A DNA stretch of 64,000 nucleotides from Bog-756 sp963713625 (GTDB lineage Bacteria; Actinomycetota; Acidimicrobiia; Acidimicrobiales; RAAP-2): NCBI GenBank assembly GCA_963713625.1, contig CAVQMN010000008.1, positions 676,645 through 740,644 of the forward strand, written 5' to 3'. Below are positions 51,911 through 60,804 of the stretch, in pieces (positions within the stretch are counted from its first letter, which is position 1; each line of letters begins with the position of its first letter). A program made the position numbers and the translations under genes. The notes beneath the pieces are model-generated. The model searched no databases and was not told where the DNA came from. It saw only the letters and a program-made list of their open reading frames with translations.

Positions 51911-52483
51911 CCCGAAGTCTCGATCAGGCCCGCTCCCCGCCGGACCATTCGGACATGGAACGGTACCTGGACGAGCACCGGCCGACGTGTCGAATACTGA
52001 AGTCGGCCGGTGCTCCGGGAACTCACCTCACTCCGGCGTCAGGCGCCCTTGACAGCCTCGTAGATGACCAAGGTCAGGCCGTCGCCGATGGTGATCACGT
52101 CGACGAGGCGCATGGGCTTTTTGCCGCTGGTTACTCCAAAGAGGCGCTCTCCCGCCCCAAGCACGCCTGCTTGAGACATACGGAAGGTGCCCGGGTTCGA
52201 GCTGCCACAGTGCCTGGATCCGGCTCTTCTGTTCGGCGACCATTCGCGGAGCATTGGGCCCGTTGAAACCCATCGGAAGTACCGAACATCTAGCCGACGG
52301 CTGCCACATCGCGACCAAGGATGGGGTGTACGTCGGCAACGTTCAACTTCAGCGCTCCCATCGGATCTGCTCGCGTTGACGGCGTCGTCTCCAAGTTGGG
52401 CATGCCTCGGAGGTACCCGTCGGCGTCAGGGAATATAAGTGATCGGAGCAGGCTCAGGAGTCCCAGGTGGGCATGGACGCCTG
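51911..52483. other. Gene-poor stretch in the island
   Basis: 573 bases with only one doubtful minus-strand frame (52039-52254). I see no RNA gene, inverted-repeat pair or other element. Confidence 0.55.
52039..52254 (-). pseudogene. Doubtful gene fragment
   Basis: A 71-codon frame ends GERLFGVTSGKKPMRLVDV then ITIGDGLTLVIYEAVKGA, which has the look of the C-terminal strands of a real protein, but the first 25 residues look random. It may be the 3' end of a decayed gene. I cannot name a family. Confidence 0.3.
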
Positions 52484-53046
52484 CTACTCAGGCAGCAGAT
52501 CCGTGAACCTCCCCATACCTGGGTCGACTCGACGAACAACCGTGTGAGGCTGGGTGGTGAGGAGAGAATCCTCGATGGGCAAGGCAAGCAGATTCTTGAG
52601 CAGCATCCTTCCGATCATCTCGTGCGAAACGATAAGGGGACGGTCGACGCCCGCTTGCTCGACGCGATCGAGAGCACATCTTGCACGAGCATCTGCGTCG
52701 GCGTAGCTCTCACCCTCAGGAAACCGCCAGCGATAGAGGTCCTTCCACCTCCGATCTCGTTCGCCCGGCCAGGCATGATCAACTTCCTCACTCGTGAGAC
52801 CCGTCCACGAACCCTGGTCAATTTCGCTCAGATCATCCAAAAAATGGATCTCGAGACCGAGTACCTCACCGAAGATCGTCGCCGTTGCCGCAGCTCGCCC
52901 GAGAGGACTTGAGAAGATCGAATCGATTGGCAGCACAGACAGACGAATGGAGACCTTATGAACCTGCGCAAGTCCCGAGTCCGTAAGGGGGAATCCAGTC
53001 GGCCTCGACGACGACCCAGGCGGTTCCACTCGGTCTCACCATGCCG
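52484..53046 (-). pseudogene. Histidine phosphatase (phosphoglycerate-mutase-like), frameshifted
   Basis: The main frame (181 codons from 53029) carries PLTDSGLAQVHKVSIRL, SSPLGRAAATATIF, LSEIDQGSWTGLTSEEVD, WRFPEGESYADADARARCA and DRPLIVSHEMIGRMLLKNLL, the body of a histidine phosphatase. The catalytic RHGETEWN is encoded at 53023-53046 but in another frame. The two join (RLDSPLTDSGL) if one C is added to the run at 52987-52991. So a one-base deletion in a homopolymer separates the nucleophile from the rest; a sequencing error would give the same picture. The N-terminal start is not clear. Confidence 0.75.
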
Positions 53047-53392
53047 GGCAGGAATGCTCGGGTCAGTTTCGCCTCGGCCACTCGTGAGTTCTAGCGCACG
53101 TTCGATCGAGTAAACGAGGGCACCGAAGTGGGCTCTCGGCGCCCAGGGACTGCGCTTCGAGCATGCCGAGGTAGTTCACCGTCCGGCGATAGGTGAGCCA
53201 GAAGGGTCTTTGGCGCCTTCCGAATCCCGCTCGGTAACAGCTAGCAGGTGCCGCCGACCCGGCAGCGTTCAGGGTCATCGGTTCCGGCAAGAACTGGTTT
53301 CGGCCAGTTGCCAGGGCTGCCAGGATGGCGCTCAGCGTTGGCCGGTGAACTCCCTCGGCTTCGATCTCACTTTCGGGTTGTATCTTCACGGA
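53047..53392. other. Intergenic region
   Basis: 346 bases between the divergent phosphatase remnant and methyltransferase genes. A minus-strand frame runs through it (PFWLTYRRTVNYLGMLEAQ is its most protein-like part), but with no family or ribosome site I do not call a gene. Confidence 0.5.
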
Positions 53393-54121
53393 ATGGAGAA
53401 CGACCTCTGGGAGAAGGGGGCGGCGTGGTGGCAAAAGAACTTTACCGAGGGGGCTGACCCCGAATACGAAGAGCAGATCCTTCCTTTGATCGAGCGCTAC
53501 GCCCGCGGAGCGGGAGCGGTATTGGATATCGGTTGCGGTGAAGGACAGATCGGCCGGCGCCTGGCGAGTCACGGAGCAGCGGTGGTCGGCCTCGACATCA
53601 CCGAGTCGCAGATTCGTGTCGCCCACGACCGAGGAGGTCTCTCAGGATGCCTGCGGGCTCGTGCAGATCAGCTTCCATGTCGCGACAGCGGGTTCGATAC
53701 GGTCCTGGTGTGTTTGGCGATCGAACACGTGGAGCTATTCGAGGCTGCCATGCACGAGGTTGCCCGAGTATTGAAGCCAGATGGGCGATTCTTCTTGCTT
53801 CTGGTCCACCCGCTTCTTCAATCACCGGGAAGCGGTTGGGTGGAGGTCGTCGATTCGGATGAGCACTTCTGGCGGGTTGGCTCGTACCTCCATGACGTGA
53901 TCGCTACTGATCAAGTCAGCCCCGGAATCCATCTCTCGTTCATTCATCGTCCTCTCAGCCGCTACGTTCACGAAATGGGCAGGAATGGATTGTTGATCTA
54001 TGACATGGCGGAGCCACCGCCACCTTCTCCCGTTATTTTGGAAACAGGGGATTATCCGGATGCCACGTCCATTCCGCGACTACTACTGTTGTGTGCCCGT
54101 CGTCTGGACGCCCGTGCATAG
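53393..54121 (+). CDS. Class I SAM-dependent methyltransferase
   Basis: The 242-residue protein has methyltransferase motif I VLDIGCGEGQIGRRLA near residue 44, VVGLDITESQI (acidic end of beta-2), FDTVLVCLAIEHVE (motif IV) and LKPDGRFFLLLVHP (motif V). It uses S-adenosylmethionine; the acceptor is unknown. ATG at 53393 is the first sensible start after a low-complexity lead and precedes ENDLWEKGAAWWQKN. It stands alone between a phosphatase remnant and a UDG-family gene. Confidence 0.87.
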   Translation: MENDLWEKGAAWWQKNFTEGADPEYEEQILPLIERYARGAGAVLDIGCGEGQIGRRLASHGAAVVGLDITESQIRVAHDRGGLSGCLRARADQLPCRDSGFDTVLVCLAIEHVELFEAAMHEVARVLKPDGRFFLLLVHPLLQSPGSGWVEVVDSDEHFWRVGSYLHDVIATDQVSPGIHLSFIHRPLSRYVHEMGRNGLLIYDMAEPPPPSPVILETGDYPDATSIPRLLLLCARRLDARA

Positions 54122-54189
54122 ACAACCCGGGTGGGCATAGTGTCGGAGGTCCGTCCACCGCGACGAGTTGATAGCTGAGTCCAAGGGAG

Positions 54190-54792
54190 GTGCCGGCGAT
54201 CGCAGGGTTCTCGTCGTTGCTGGCCGACGTTCGAAGCTGCTCGCTCTGCGTCGATGCTCTACCTCATGGTCCGCGGCCTATTGTCCAACTCGACCCGAAG
54301 TCCAAGATCCTGGTCGCCGGTCAGGCGCCTGGACGCAAAGTGCACAATTCGGGGATCGCATTTCAAGACGCGAGTGGAGACCGATTGAGGGCATGGATGG
54401 GGATCGAACGGGAGCAGTTCTACGATCCCATGTGCCTCGCCATCTTGCCAATGGGTTTCTGCTACCCGGGGACCGGTTCGTCGGGCGACCTTCCGCCTCG
54501 ACCAGAATGCGCGCCCGCGTGGCGGGAGAAGATCATGGAAAAACTCGAAGGCGTGCAACTCACACTTGTGATCGGCCAGTATGCCCATAAGTACCACCTG
54601 CCCGCTGTGAAAACGTCGGTGACCGAAACCGTCAAGTCGTGGAAGGACTCCTGGCCCTCGATGCTTCCGATGCCTCACCCGAGCCCGCGAAACAACGGTT
54701 GGCTGAAGAAGAACGCATGGTTTGAGGAGGAATTGGTCCCCGAACTGCAGCGGAGAGTATCGATCATTCTCTCGGGCGGTGCCAGCCGATGA
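54190..54792 (+). CDS. Uracil-DNA glycosylase family protein
   Basis: The 200-residue protein shows KILVAGQAPGRKVHNSGIAF then DASGDRLRAWMGI, LPMGFCYPGTGSSGDLPPRP, TLVIGQYAHKYHL and the C-terminal LPMPHPSPRNNGWLKKNAWF. GQAPG and HPSPRN are the two active-site motifs of the UDG superfamily, here of the family often annotated simply as uracil-DNA glycosylase family. It would excise damaged bases. GTG at 54190 follows CCAAGGGAG. Confidence 0.88.
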   Translation: MPAIAGFSSLLADVRSCSLCVDALPHGPRPIVQLDPKSKILVAGQAPGRKVHNSGIAFQDASGDRLRAWMGIEREQFYDPMCLAILPMGFCYPGTGSSGDLPPRPECAPAWREKIMEKLEGVQLTLVIGQYAHKYHLPAVKTSVTETVKSWKDSWPSMLPMPHPSPRNNGWLKKNAWFEEELVPELQRRVSIILSGGASR

Positions 54793-54882
54793 CAGTCAAC
54801 AACCGGCCACTCAGTCCGTGGAGGGGGGCAGCCTGTGACTCCGAGCTTGTGCTGTCGAATCGTGATCGCGATCGTCTCCGAA

Positions 54883-56151
54883 TCAGGGTGAGACGGTCGC
54901 CCGGAGACCTGGGACCGAGGTTGAACCGCCGAGAAATGGGCCGGGCATCGGTGCATAAAGGGTAAACGCGTGTGGCCCGGTGGTCACTTCCGTCAGTTCG
55001 GTGAAACGACCGAACGACGGCTCGAAGAAGGTGATCGTGGCCGGATAGTCGGTCACGGTCCCCGCGGCACAATCGGGGTTGCAGTCGTCGTATCCCCAGG
55101 TTCCGTACCCGGTGGCACTCTCAGAGTCCCACGAGACCCAGGTCATGTTGTCGACGATGTTCCCAGCGTCGCCCGAGATTTGGACCACGTTGGGTTCGAT
55201 CCCGACCCAGGGTGTTTGCCCCAACGTCACGATCGGCAACGTGGGCTCTGGAAGCAGCCAGTAGCCGCCTCCATCGGGTTGGGCGGCTATGGAACCGATG
55301 GGATACTGCGGTGGAGCAACTCCCGGGGTCACCAGCGAACCGCGGAAGACGGCGTCGCCAAAGGCGAACACGCCGCCATCGGCACCTGCCAGCCAGTAAC
55401 CGTCACCCTCTGGAGCGCTGGCCATGCCGACGATCGGGGCATTCAGGGTCGTACCCCCCAGCGACCCCACGAACGGCGCCTGGCCGAAAGCGAAGACGCC
55501 CCCATCCGCCGCCACCAGCCAGTAACCCGAAGAGGCTGCCGCCATCCCGACGACGGGGGCGTTGAGCGGCCTGCCGCCCGTGGAGCCGTCGAATGCGGCA
55601 CTCCCGAACGCGAAGACGCCACCGTCGGAGGCCACTAACCAGTAGCCCTTCCCCTCGGGGGTCGCGGCGATCCCGACGATCGGCTTGTTGAGGGCCGTCC
55701 CCCCCATCGAGCCGTAGAACCCTGCGTCACCGAAAGCGAAGACCCCGCCGTCGGCGGCTACCAACCAGTAGCCCTTCCCGTCGGGGGTCGGGGCCACCGC
55801 TACGACGGGTTGGTTCAGGTGAAGCGAGCCGGTCGAGCCGTAGAAGACAGCACTACCGAAAGCGAACACCCCACCATCCGAGGAGACGAGCCAGAGGCCC
55901 TGCCCGTCGGGAGTACTGGCCATCCCGACCACCGGGAAATCGTAGGAGACGGTGCGGGTGCCCAGATCCGGAGCGGACCCGAGGGCGACCGGCTGGTACA
56001 AGGATGGGGAGTTGTTTGCCGCCTGGCCCGGATCGAACGCAGCGGCCACGGCATGGTGGACGGGTGCCAGGACCGTGAGTGCGGCGACGATAACCGTCAC
56101 TCCGATCCATTTCCGGACCCTCGTCCTTCGAATCCTGGCCGCATTCGACAT
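54883..56151 (-). CDS. Secreted GYWLVA/DGGVFAFG repeat protein
   Basis: The 422-residue protein has a signal peptide: basic MSNAARIRRTRVRKW, then VTVIVAALTVLAPVHHAVAA. Five or more repeats of about 42 residues follow, each with the pattern VVGMAxxPDGxGYWLVAxDG and GVFAFGxAxFxGSxG, then a divergent copy and a C-terminal domain with Cys (DDCNPDCAAGTVTDYPATI) that could form a disulfide. The repeats should build a beta-propeller. This style of repeat is frequent in Acidimicrobiia. ATG at 56151 follows AAGGAG. Confidence 0.85.
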   Translation of the reverse strand: MSNAARIRRTRVRKWIGVTVIVAALTVLAPVHHAVAAAFDPGQAANNSPSLYQPVALGSAPDLGTRTVSYDFPVVGMASTPDGQGLWLVSSDGGVFAFGSAVFYGSTGSLHLNQPVVAVAPTPDGKGYWLVAADGGVFAFGDAGFYGSMGGTALNKPIVGIAATPEGKGYWLVASDGGVFAFGSAAFDGSTGGRPLNAPVVGMAAASSGYWLVAADGGVFAFGQAPFVGSLGGTTLNAPIVGMASAPEGDGYWLAGADGGVFAFGDAVFRGSLVTPGVAPPQYPIGSIAAQPDGGGYWLLPEPTLPIVTLGQTPWVGIEPNVVQISGDAGNIVDNMTWVSWDSESATGYGTWGYDDCNPDCAAGTVTDYPATITFFEPSFGRFTELTEVTTGPHAFTLYAPMPGPFLGGSTSVPGLRATVSP

Positions 56152-56374
56152 GGCAACTCCTTCTGTCGATTTCCCCCCATCAGAATGTGCCGCCGTTCGC
56201 CACAGCTTTTCCTCGGTTGCCATCCAACCCGGAGCTGCGAACGCTTTTCCCAGATGCAGGGTGGTTTGCTCTTTGAGCTTACGACCGGTGTGCCTGTAAG
56301 AACAGGGCCTGGCCCCCATGAGTGCCGCCTCTCCGGTAGGGGAGGGTCTGGCCTGGCGTGCTGGCTTCCTCTCC

Positions 56375-56403
56375 TTGTTTGTTATTAGCACATTAGCTAA
56401 TAT
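56375..56403 (+). promoter_or_regulatory. Promoter and operator of the arsR-like gene
   Basis: TTGTTT (56375-56380) and TAATAT (56398-56403) are 17 bases apart. The palindrome ATTAGCTAAT (56392-56401) overlaps the -10 box, a natural site for autorepression. Expected transcription starts at or next to A56410, the first base of the ATG, so the mRNA would be leaderless. Confidence 0.65.
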
Positions 56404-56409
56404 CAAATC

Positions 56410-56736
56410 ATGGACGACGATGCCGGGGTGTTCAAAGCGCTTGCCGATCCCACCCGGCGCCAGATTTTGCAGGATCTCCAGGGCGGAGAGCTCACCGCTG
56501 GAGACATAGCGTCCCGATTTACCATCAGCGCTCCATCCGTTTCACGACATCTCGGTGTGCTCAGGAACGCCGGACTGATCAATGAGCGCAGGGATGCGAA
56601 TCGCATCTTCTACTCACTCGTCGAGGAGCGATTGGCCCTCTGCGTGGGTCAGTTCCTCTCGGTTGTCTGTCCGGAGCAGATTGTGCTCCGGCAGCGTCGC
56701 AAGAAGAAGACCGCCGCACCACCAAGAGGGGCGTGA
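56410..56736 (+). CDS. ArsR/SdpR-family transcriptional regulator
   Basis: The 108-residue winged-helix protein: FKALADPTRRQILQDLQGGE, TAGDIASRFTISAPSVSRHL (recognition helix) and LINERRDANRIFYSL. It lacks the Cys metal box of ArsR/SmtB and matches SdpR-like members that control a neighbouring gene. No Shine-Dalgarno precedes ATG 56410, consistent with a leaderless start. The DUF2071 gene follows 1 base after its stop. Confidence 0.88.
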   Translation: MDDDAGVFKALADPTRRQILQDLQGGELTAGDIASRFTISAPSVSRHLGVLRNAGLINERRDANRIFYSLVEERLALCVGQFLSVVCPEQIVLRQRRKKKTAAPPRGA

Positions 56737-56737
56737 A

Positions 56738-57487
56738 ATGCTCATCCAAGCCATCGACTGCACGATCAAGAGGCGCCTACTCATCAACTATCGGATCGAC
56801 CCGGAAGTTGCCGGCCGTCACATCCCAGCTCCGTTCCGGCCGCTCGTTGTTTCGGGTTGGGCCGTGGGCGGGGTTTGCCTCATCCGCCTGGAAAACCTCA
56901 GGCCTGCTCACCTGCCGGGAGCAGTCGGCCTCACCACCGAGAACGCCGCTCATCGATTCGCCGTCGAGTGGGACGATGACGAAGGCCCCCACGTCGGTGT
57001 CTTCATACCCCGGCGTGATACGAACTCACGCCTAACGGTGCTCGCTGGAGACCGGATTTTTCCGGGTCTTCACCATCGGGCACAGTTTCGGGTCCGTGAC
57101 GAGGGGTCGGAGATTCAGATCGCGGTGTCGAGCCACGATGGAACGCTCGACCTGTCGGCCACGGCACACAGGCGTGCAGCCCTGGGGGGTGAGCTCTTCT
57201 CATGCCTCGATGATGCGATCGGCTTCTTTCGTGAGGGCTCGCACGGGTACTCGCCACATGGCGACTTGAACCATCTCAACGGCGTGAGTCTGGACTGTCT
57301 CTGCTGGGATGCTCTGCCTGTTGAGATCGACTCCGCGAGGTCGAGCATGTTCGACGACCACGATGCCTTTCCCGAGGGTTCCTGTACCGTCGATTTTGGG
57401 CTGGTGATGCGGGACCTGCCCGCTCGCTGGATCAGCGACGACAGCCGCTCATCCAGACGGCTGCTGCAAGCGGGCCAGGCACCTTGA
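56738..57487 (+). CDS. DUF2071 (YqjF-like) family protein
   Basis: A 249-residue protein: KRRLLINYRIDPEVAGRHIP, RPLVVSGWAVGGVCLIRLEN, AAHRFAVEWDDDEGPHVGVF, IPRRDTNSRLTVLAGDRIFP and a C-terminal half with YSPHGDLNHLNGVSLDC. These resemble DUF2071 acetoacetate-decarboxylase-like-fold proteins, often paired with ArsR-type regulators. Catalytic Lys is not evident. ATG at 56738 lies just after the arsR stop, so the two are likely coupled and this is the probable regulated target. Confidence 0.78.
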   Translation: MLIQAIDCTIKRRLLINYRIDPEVAGRHIPAPFRPLVVSGWAVGGVCLIRLENLRPAHLPGAVGLTTENAAHRFAVEWDDDEGPHVGVFIPRRDTNSRLTVLAGDRIFPGLHHRAQFRVRDEGSEIQIAVSSHDGTLDLSATAHRRAALGGELFSCLDDAIGFFREGSHGYSPHGDLNHLNGVSLDCLCWDALPVEIDSARSSMFDDHDAFPEGSCTVDFGLVMRDLPARWISDDSRSSRRLLQAGQAP

Positions 57488-57855
57488 AGGTCCAGAGGTA
57501 GCCGCTGCCAGCGCTGGCGGCCACGAATCCAGGCCAAAGCGGAGTACCGGGGCGCCCTTGACCCCTGGGGGGCCAAGGCTTGCCGGAGCGTGACGCTCTG
57601 CCGTCGGTCGGGGCAATGACCAGTCGGCTCCACATCGAACAATTTGCAACCTTTTGGCCATCCCCTGCGTCTTTCAACGTGTGAGGCACGACTGCCGTTC
57701 GGGCCAGAGTGGTGGGAGCAACAAAATGAGGTCCTCTTCACCCCGCAGGCGGGTCCGGATTGGGCACCCGGAGCGGGGTCCGCCCTTGTGGGACCGTTCT
57801 CGGGAACCGCCATCCGGCCGGCGGGCAATAGTTACCGATGGGAGAGGTTGCGCCG
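57488..57855. other. Intergenic region at the right side of the island
   Basis: 368 bases. I find no gene, terminator or attachment repeat. GC content rises toward the sigma-factor gene, and this may be where island sequence gives way to backbone, but I cannot identify a boundary repeat. Confidence 0.5.
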
Positions 57856-58476
57856 ATGGGAGAGGATGTGGGTGGCTCACCAACTGACGCCGATCTGGTG
57901 GCAGCTTCGTTGCACGACCCGCAACGGTTCGCCCTCCTTTTCGACCGCCACGCCCGGGCGGTCCACCGCTTCGTGGCCTCCCGGACCAGGCACGGCGATG
58001 TGGACGACGTGCTCTCCGAGACGTTCCTCACGGCCTTCCGCAAACGGGCCCGCTACGACCGGACCTTCGACGACGCCCGGCCGTGGCTGCTCGGCATCGC
58101 CACCAATGTCCTTCGCCACCACCACCGGGCCGAGGGCCGGCGCCTGATTCGCATGCGGCGGGATGCCCATCGTCTTGAGGAGGAAGTCGATCCGGCGGAG
58201 AGCGTTGCCGCCGCGGTCGACGACGCTTCCGAGATCGACCGCGTTGCCCTCGCCCTGGCGCGGCTCGACGACCGCTACCGGGACGCCCTTCTTCTGGCGG
58301 CCAGCGCCGACCTCACCTATGACGAGATCGCCAGAGCACTCGGCGTCCCGGTCGGCACCGTGCGGTCGCGCCTCGCCCGTGGTCGCCGACGCCTTCGGGA
58401 ACTCCTCGACGCGGGCGGGCAACACGAGAAGGACGCCAACGACGTCGCGCCTGCTAGTGAAGGGACCCTCGGATGA
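57856..58476 (+). CDS. ECF-family RNA polymerase sigma factor
   Basis: The 206-residue protein has region 2 (FALLFDRHARAVHRFVASRT, DVDDVLSETFLTAFRKRARY, ARPWLLGIATNVLRHHHR) and region 4 (LDDRYRDALLLAASADLTYD, EIARALGVPVGTVRSRLARG). ATG at 57856 was preferred because GGGAGAGG lies 8 bases upstream; ATG 57838 would add six residues. Its stop overlaps the next start (ATGA), giving a sigma factor plus membrane-anchored partner. Confidence 0.92.
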   Translation: MGEDVGGSPTDADLVAASLHDPQRFALLFDRHARAVHRFVASRTRHGDVDDVLSETFLTAFRKRARYDRTFDDARPWLLGIATNVLRHHHRAEGRRLIRMRRDAHRLEEEVDPAESVAAAVDDASEIDRVALALARLDDRYRDALLLAASADLTYDEIARALGVPVGTVRSRLARGRRRLRELLDAGGQHEKDANDVAPASEGTLG

Positions 58477-59867
58477 TCGACGAACTCGAAATCCTCAACC
58501 GCTACATTGACGCCACCGTCGACCCGGACCCCGATCTGGAGCCTGCGCGACGGCGTCTGGTCACCGCCATCGAGAAGGAAGGCGGGGTGGCCGCAACGGA
58601 CTGGCACCCCTGGCGCCGGTCGTATCGGACGGCGATCAGCCGGCGCACCGCAATCTCGCTCACCACTGTGGTGGCGGCCGGTGTTGCTGCGGCCGTCGTT
58701 GCCCTCCTGGTCTCCCCGGCTGCCCGGCACAGCCCGCCCGGGTCGACCACCCCACCGTTCCCCACACACCTTTCAGTCGGCGACCAGCTGCGTCTCGTCG
58801 CCGACCGGGCCGGCGAACAGCCGATTCCGCGGATTCGAGCCGGCCAGGCCCTCTACACCCAGGCCAACCTCTCCGTCGTCGCCACCGTGAACAACGGCGC
58901 GGCCCAGGCGACCATCGGTCTCTCGGTCCAGAAGTGGTCGACGGCGTCGGGACAGACCTGCACCACCCTCACCGCCCAACCGGCCCGGTTCGCCTCGCCG
59001 TCCCAGCAGGCGGCCTGGATCGGCCTCCACCTGCTCGAGACGCCGAGCCCCCCGACGGCCAGTCAGTGCCTGCAGGGAGGCGGCGGTGCCGCACCTCCCG
59101 ATGCCATCACCGGGGCCGGCCAGTTGATCAACGTGTCGTCGCTCTCCACCGACCCTTCCACGCTGGCCCAGCAGTTCGAGGCCGGGACCACAGGCATCAG
59201 CGCCTTGGACCAGTTGTTGCCGGATGAGGCTGCCCCCAACCCAGGCTTCCAGCGTGCGGCCATGCTGCTGATCGGACCCACGCTCGGAGCCACTCCACAG
59301 TTCGACGCCGCCCTCTACCAGGCCATCGCCCTGCTACCTGGGGTCACGGCCCTCGGACCGATCACCACCCACGACGGCCAGACTGGCCAGGGCTTCGCTT
59401 CCGGACCCGGCAGCGGCCAGACCACCATCGTCGTCGATCCGTCCACTGGGCGCCTCCTCGAGGTCCGTGGCCTCGACGACTCCGACTCCTTGACCTCGAT
59501 CGCCACAAACTATCTCTCCGGTGGGCTTCTGACCGTCGACCAATACTCCGCCCAACTCCAGTGGCTGGACCCGATCGGCTCACCATCGGTGATCGGTCTT
59601 TCAGACCTGCCGACGGGGCTCCCCGTGTACGTCTTCGCCACCACCAAGGCGGGACTCTCGTACGACGACGAGATGACGACCGTCCACAACCTCGCGCAGC
59701 CCTATTTCCAATACTTCAAATCCATTCAATCCGGATTGACGGATCCGTCGGACCCCACCTCGACCGCTCTCTTCCAGTGGTCGTTCGTTGGCCCCGGCCC
59801 GGTCGTGAAACAGTTCATGAAGACGCTCCGGTCCTCCGGCCTCTTCGCCTCGGTCTCTGAGATCTGA
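58473..59867 (+). CDS. Membrane-anchored partner of the ECF sigma factor (CU044_5270-like)
   Basis: The 464-residue protein has a short N-terminal cytoplasmic segment (MIDELEILNRYIDATVDPDP), one transmembrane helix (ISLTTVVAAGVAAAVVALLV, about residue 62-82) and a large extracytoplasmic domain rich in Thr, Ser and Gln. The layout fits the CU044_5270-type proteins found beside ECF sigma factors in actinobacteria. An anti-sigma role is likely but no zinc HxxxCxxC motif is present. ATG at 58473 overlaps the sigma stop. Confidence 0.75.
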   Translation: MIDELEILNRYIDATVDPDPDLEPARRRLVTAIEKEGGVAATDWHPWRRSYRTAISRRTAISLTTVVAAGVAAAVVALLVSPAARHSPPGSTTPPFPTHLSVGDQLRLVADRAGEQPIPRIRAGQALYTQANLSVVATVNNGAAQATIGLSVQKWSTASGQTCTTLTAQPARFASPSQQAAWIGLHLLETPSPPTASQCLQGGGGAAPPDAITGAGQLINVSSLSTDPSTLAQQFEAGTTGISALDQLLPDEAAPNPGFQRAAMLLIGPTLGATPQFDAALYQAIALLPGVTALGPITTHDGQTGQGFASGPGSGQTTIVVDPSTGRLLEVRGLDDSDSLTSIATNYLSGGLLTVDQYSAQLQWLDPIGSPSVIGLSDLPTGLPVYVFATTKAGLSYDDEMTTVHNLAQPYFQYFKSIQSGLTDPSDPTSTALFQWSFVGPGPVVKQFMKTLRSSGLFASVSEI

Positions 59868-60056
59868 AGGCGACCGCACCCGACCCGAGTACCGCCTGCG
59901 TGGAGAAGGACCCGGCACCGATGCCGAGAGTTTTCATGAGTTCCGGGTGGGCGTGTGCCCAACGCACAGGGTCAGCCCGACCACACGCGGTCGTCGCGCC
60001 GCAGGGCCCAACGGGTTTCCCGGGTCCGGTTTTCCGGTCTACCGGCCCGTCGGCCT

Positions 60057-60704
60057 TCACCCCGACAGGACGTCGTGCACGGCGTCGCGCAGGAGATCAC
60101 CCAGTTCCTGATTGGACGTCGTGGCGAAGGCGTCACCGGCCAGGAAGAGCCCCGCGAAGACGGCGCCGAACGAGCAGGCCATCCGGACCCGGTCCCGGAG
60201 AGCCAATCGGGGGTCGGCCAGGACCTCACGAAATTTCTGCTGCATGTCGTCGTGCTCAGCGTCGTGGTCCTCGCGGTGCAGCTTCTCCAGGGCGGCCTGG
60301 TTGCGCTCGTGCATGAGGAAGATCTTCCGTTGCGCCAGCATCTGACCGACGATCTGGTCGAGGAGCTCGCCCCACAGTTCGATGGTGACAGGCTCCTCGG
60401 TCATCATGCTCAGCGCTTCCTTGCCGAACTCGTGGAAACGCATGTGCAACGCCATCAAGATGTCGTCCTTGGAGGCGAAGTGGTAATAGAGCGCCGCCTT
60501 GGTCACGCCCAGTTGCTCGGCTATCTCGCGCAAGGAAGTGCCGTCGAAGCCCTTCTCGGTGAAGAGGTCCAGGGCCACGTCGAGGATCCGCTCCCTGGTC
60601 GAGATCGCCGCTTTTGGCTCATCCTCGCCGGCCTCAGCCCCCGGGGGCGTGCTGACGGACCCGACTGACCCGGCCCGGGTTGCGGCTTGTGTCACGGTTG
60701 CCAT
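60057..60704 (-). CDS. TetR-family regulator
   Basis: The 215-residue protein has a 35-residue disordered lead, then the HTH TRERILDVALDLFTEKGFDG with TSLREIAEQLGVTKAALYYH and FASKDDIL, followed by a helical ligand domain. It is divergent from the DrrAB-like exporter across 100 bases that hold a promoter and repeated CAGGTAAG, so it most likely represses the exporter and itself. The C-terminal domain gives no clue to the inducer. A start further in, just before the HTH, is possible. Confidence 0.9.
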   Translation of the reverse strand: MATVTQAATRAGSVGSVSTPPGAEAGEDEPKAAISTRERILDVALDLFTEKGFDGTSLREIAEQLGVTKAALYYHFASKDDILMALHMRFHEFGKEALSMMTEEPVTIELWGELLDQIVGQMLAQRKIFLMHERNQAALEKLHREDHDAEHDDMQQKFREVLADPRLALRDRVRMACSFGAVFAGLFLAGDAFATTSNQELGDLLRDAVHDVLSG

Positions 60705-60729
60705 CCTACAGATCGGGTCAAGGTTCTAC

Positions 60730-60759
60730 TTGACGACAGGTAAGTACTCCCCTTACGAT
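60730..60759 (+). promoter_or_regulatory. Promoter of the DrrAB-like operon
   Basis: TTGACG (60730-60735) and TACGAT (60754-60759) lie 18 bases apart and point toward the ABC ATPase start at 60805. CAGGTAAG at 60737-60744 falls in the spacer and recurs at 60787-60794, exactly 50 bases away, a possible paired TetR site. Confidence 0.6.
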
Positions 60760-60804
60760 ACCGAATACGCCCAACATACTAACCGGCAGGTAAGGAAGGA
60801 CGTG

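Noticed and set aside
53063..53401. Minus-strand gene upstream of the histidine phosphatase
   Set aside because: The frame is open but has no ribosome site, no family resemblance and mixed-quality sequence.
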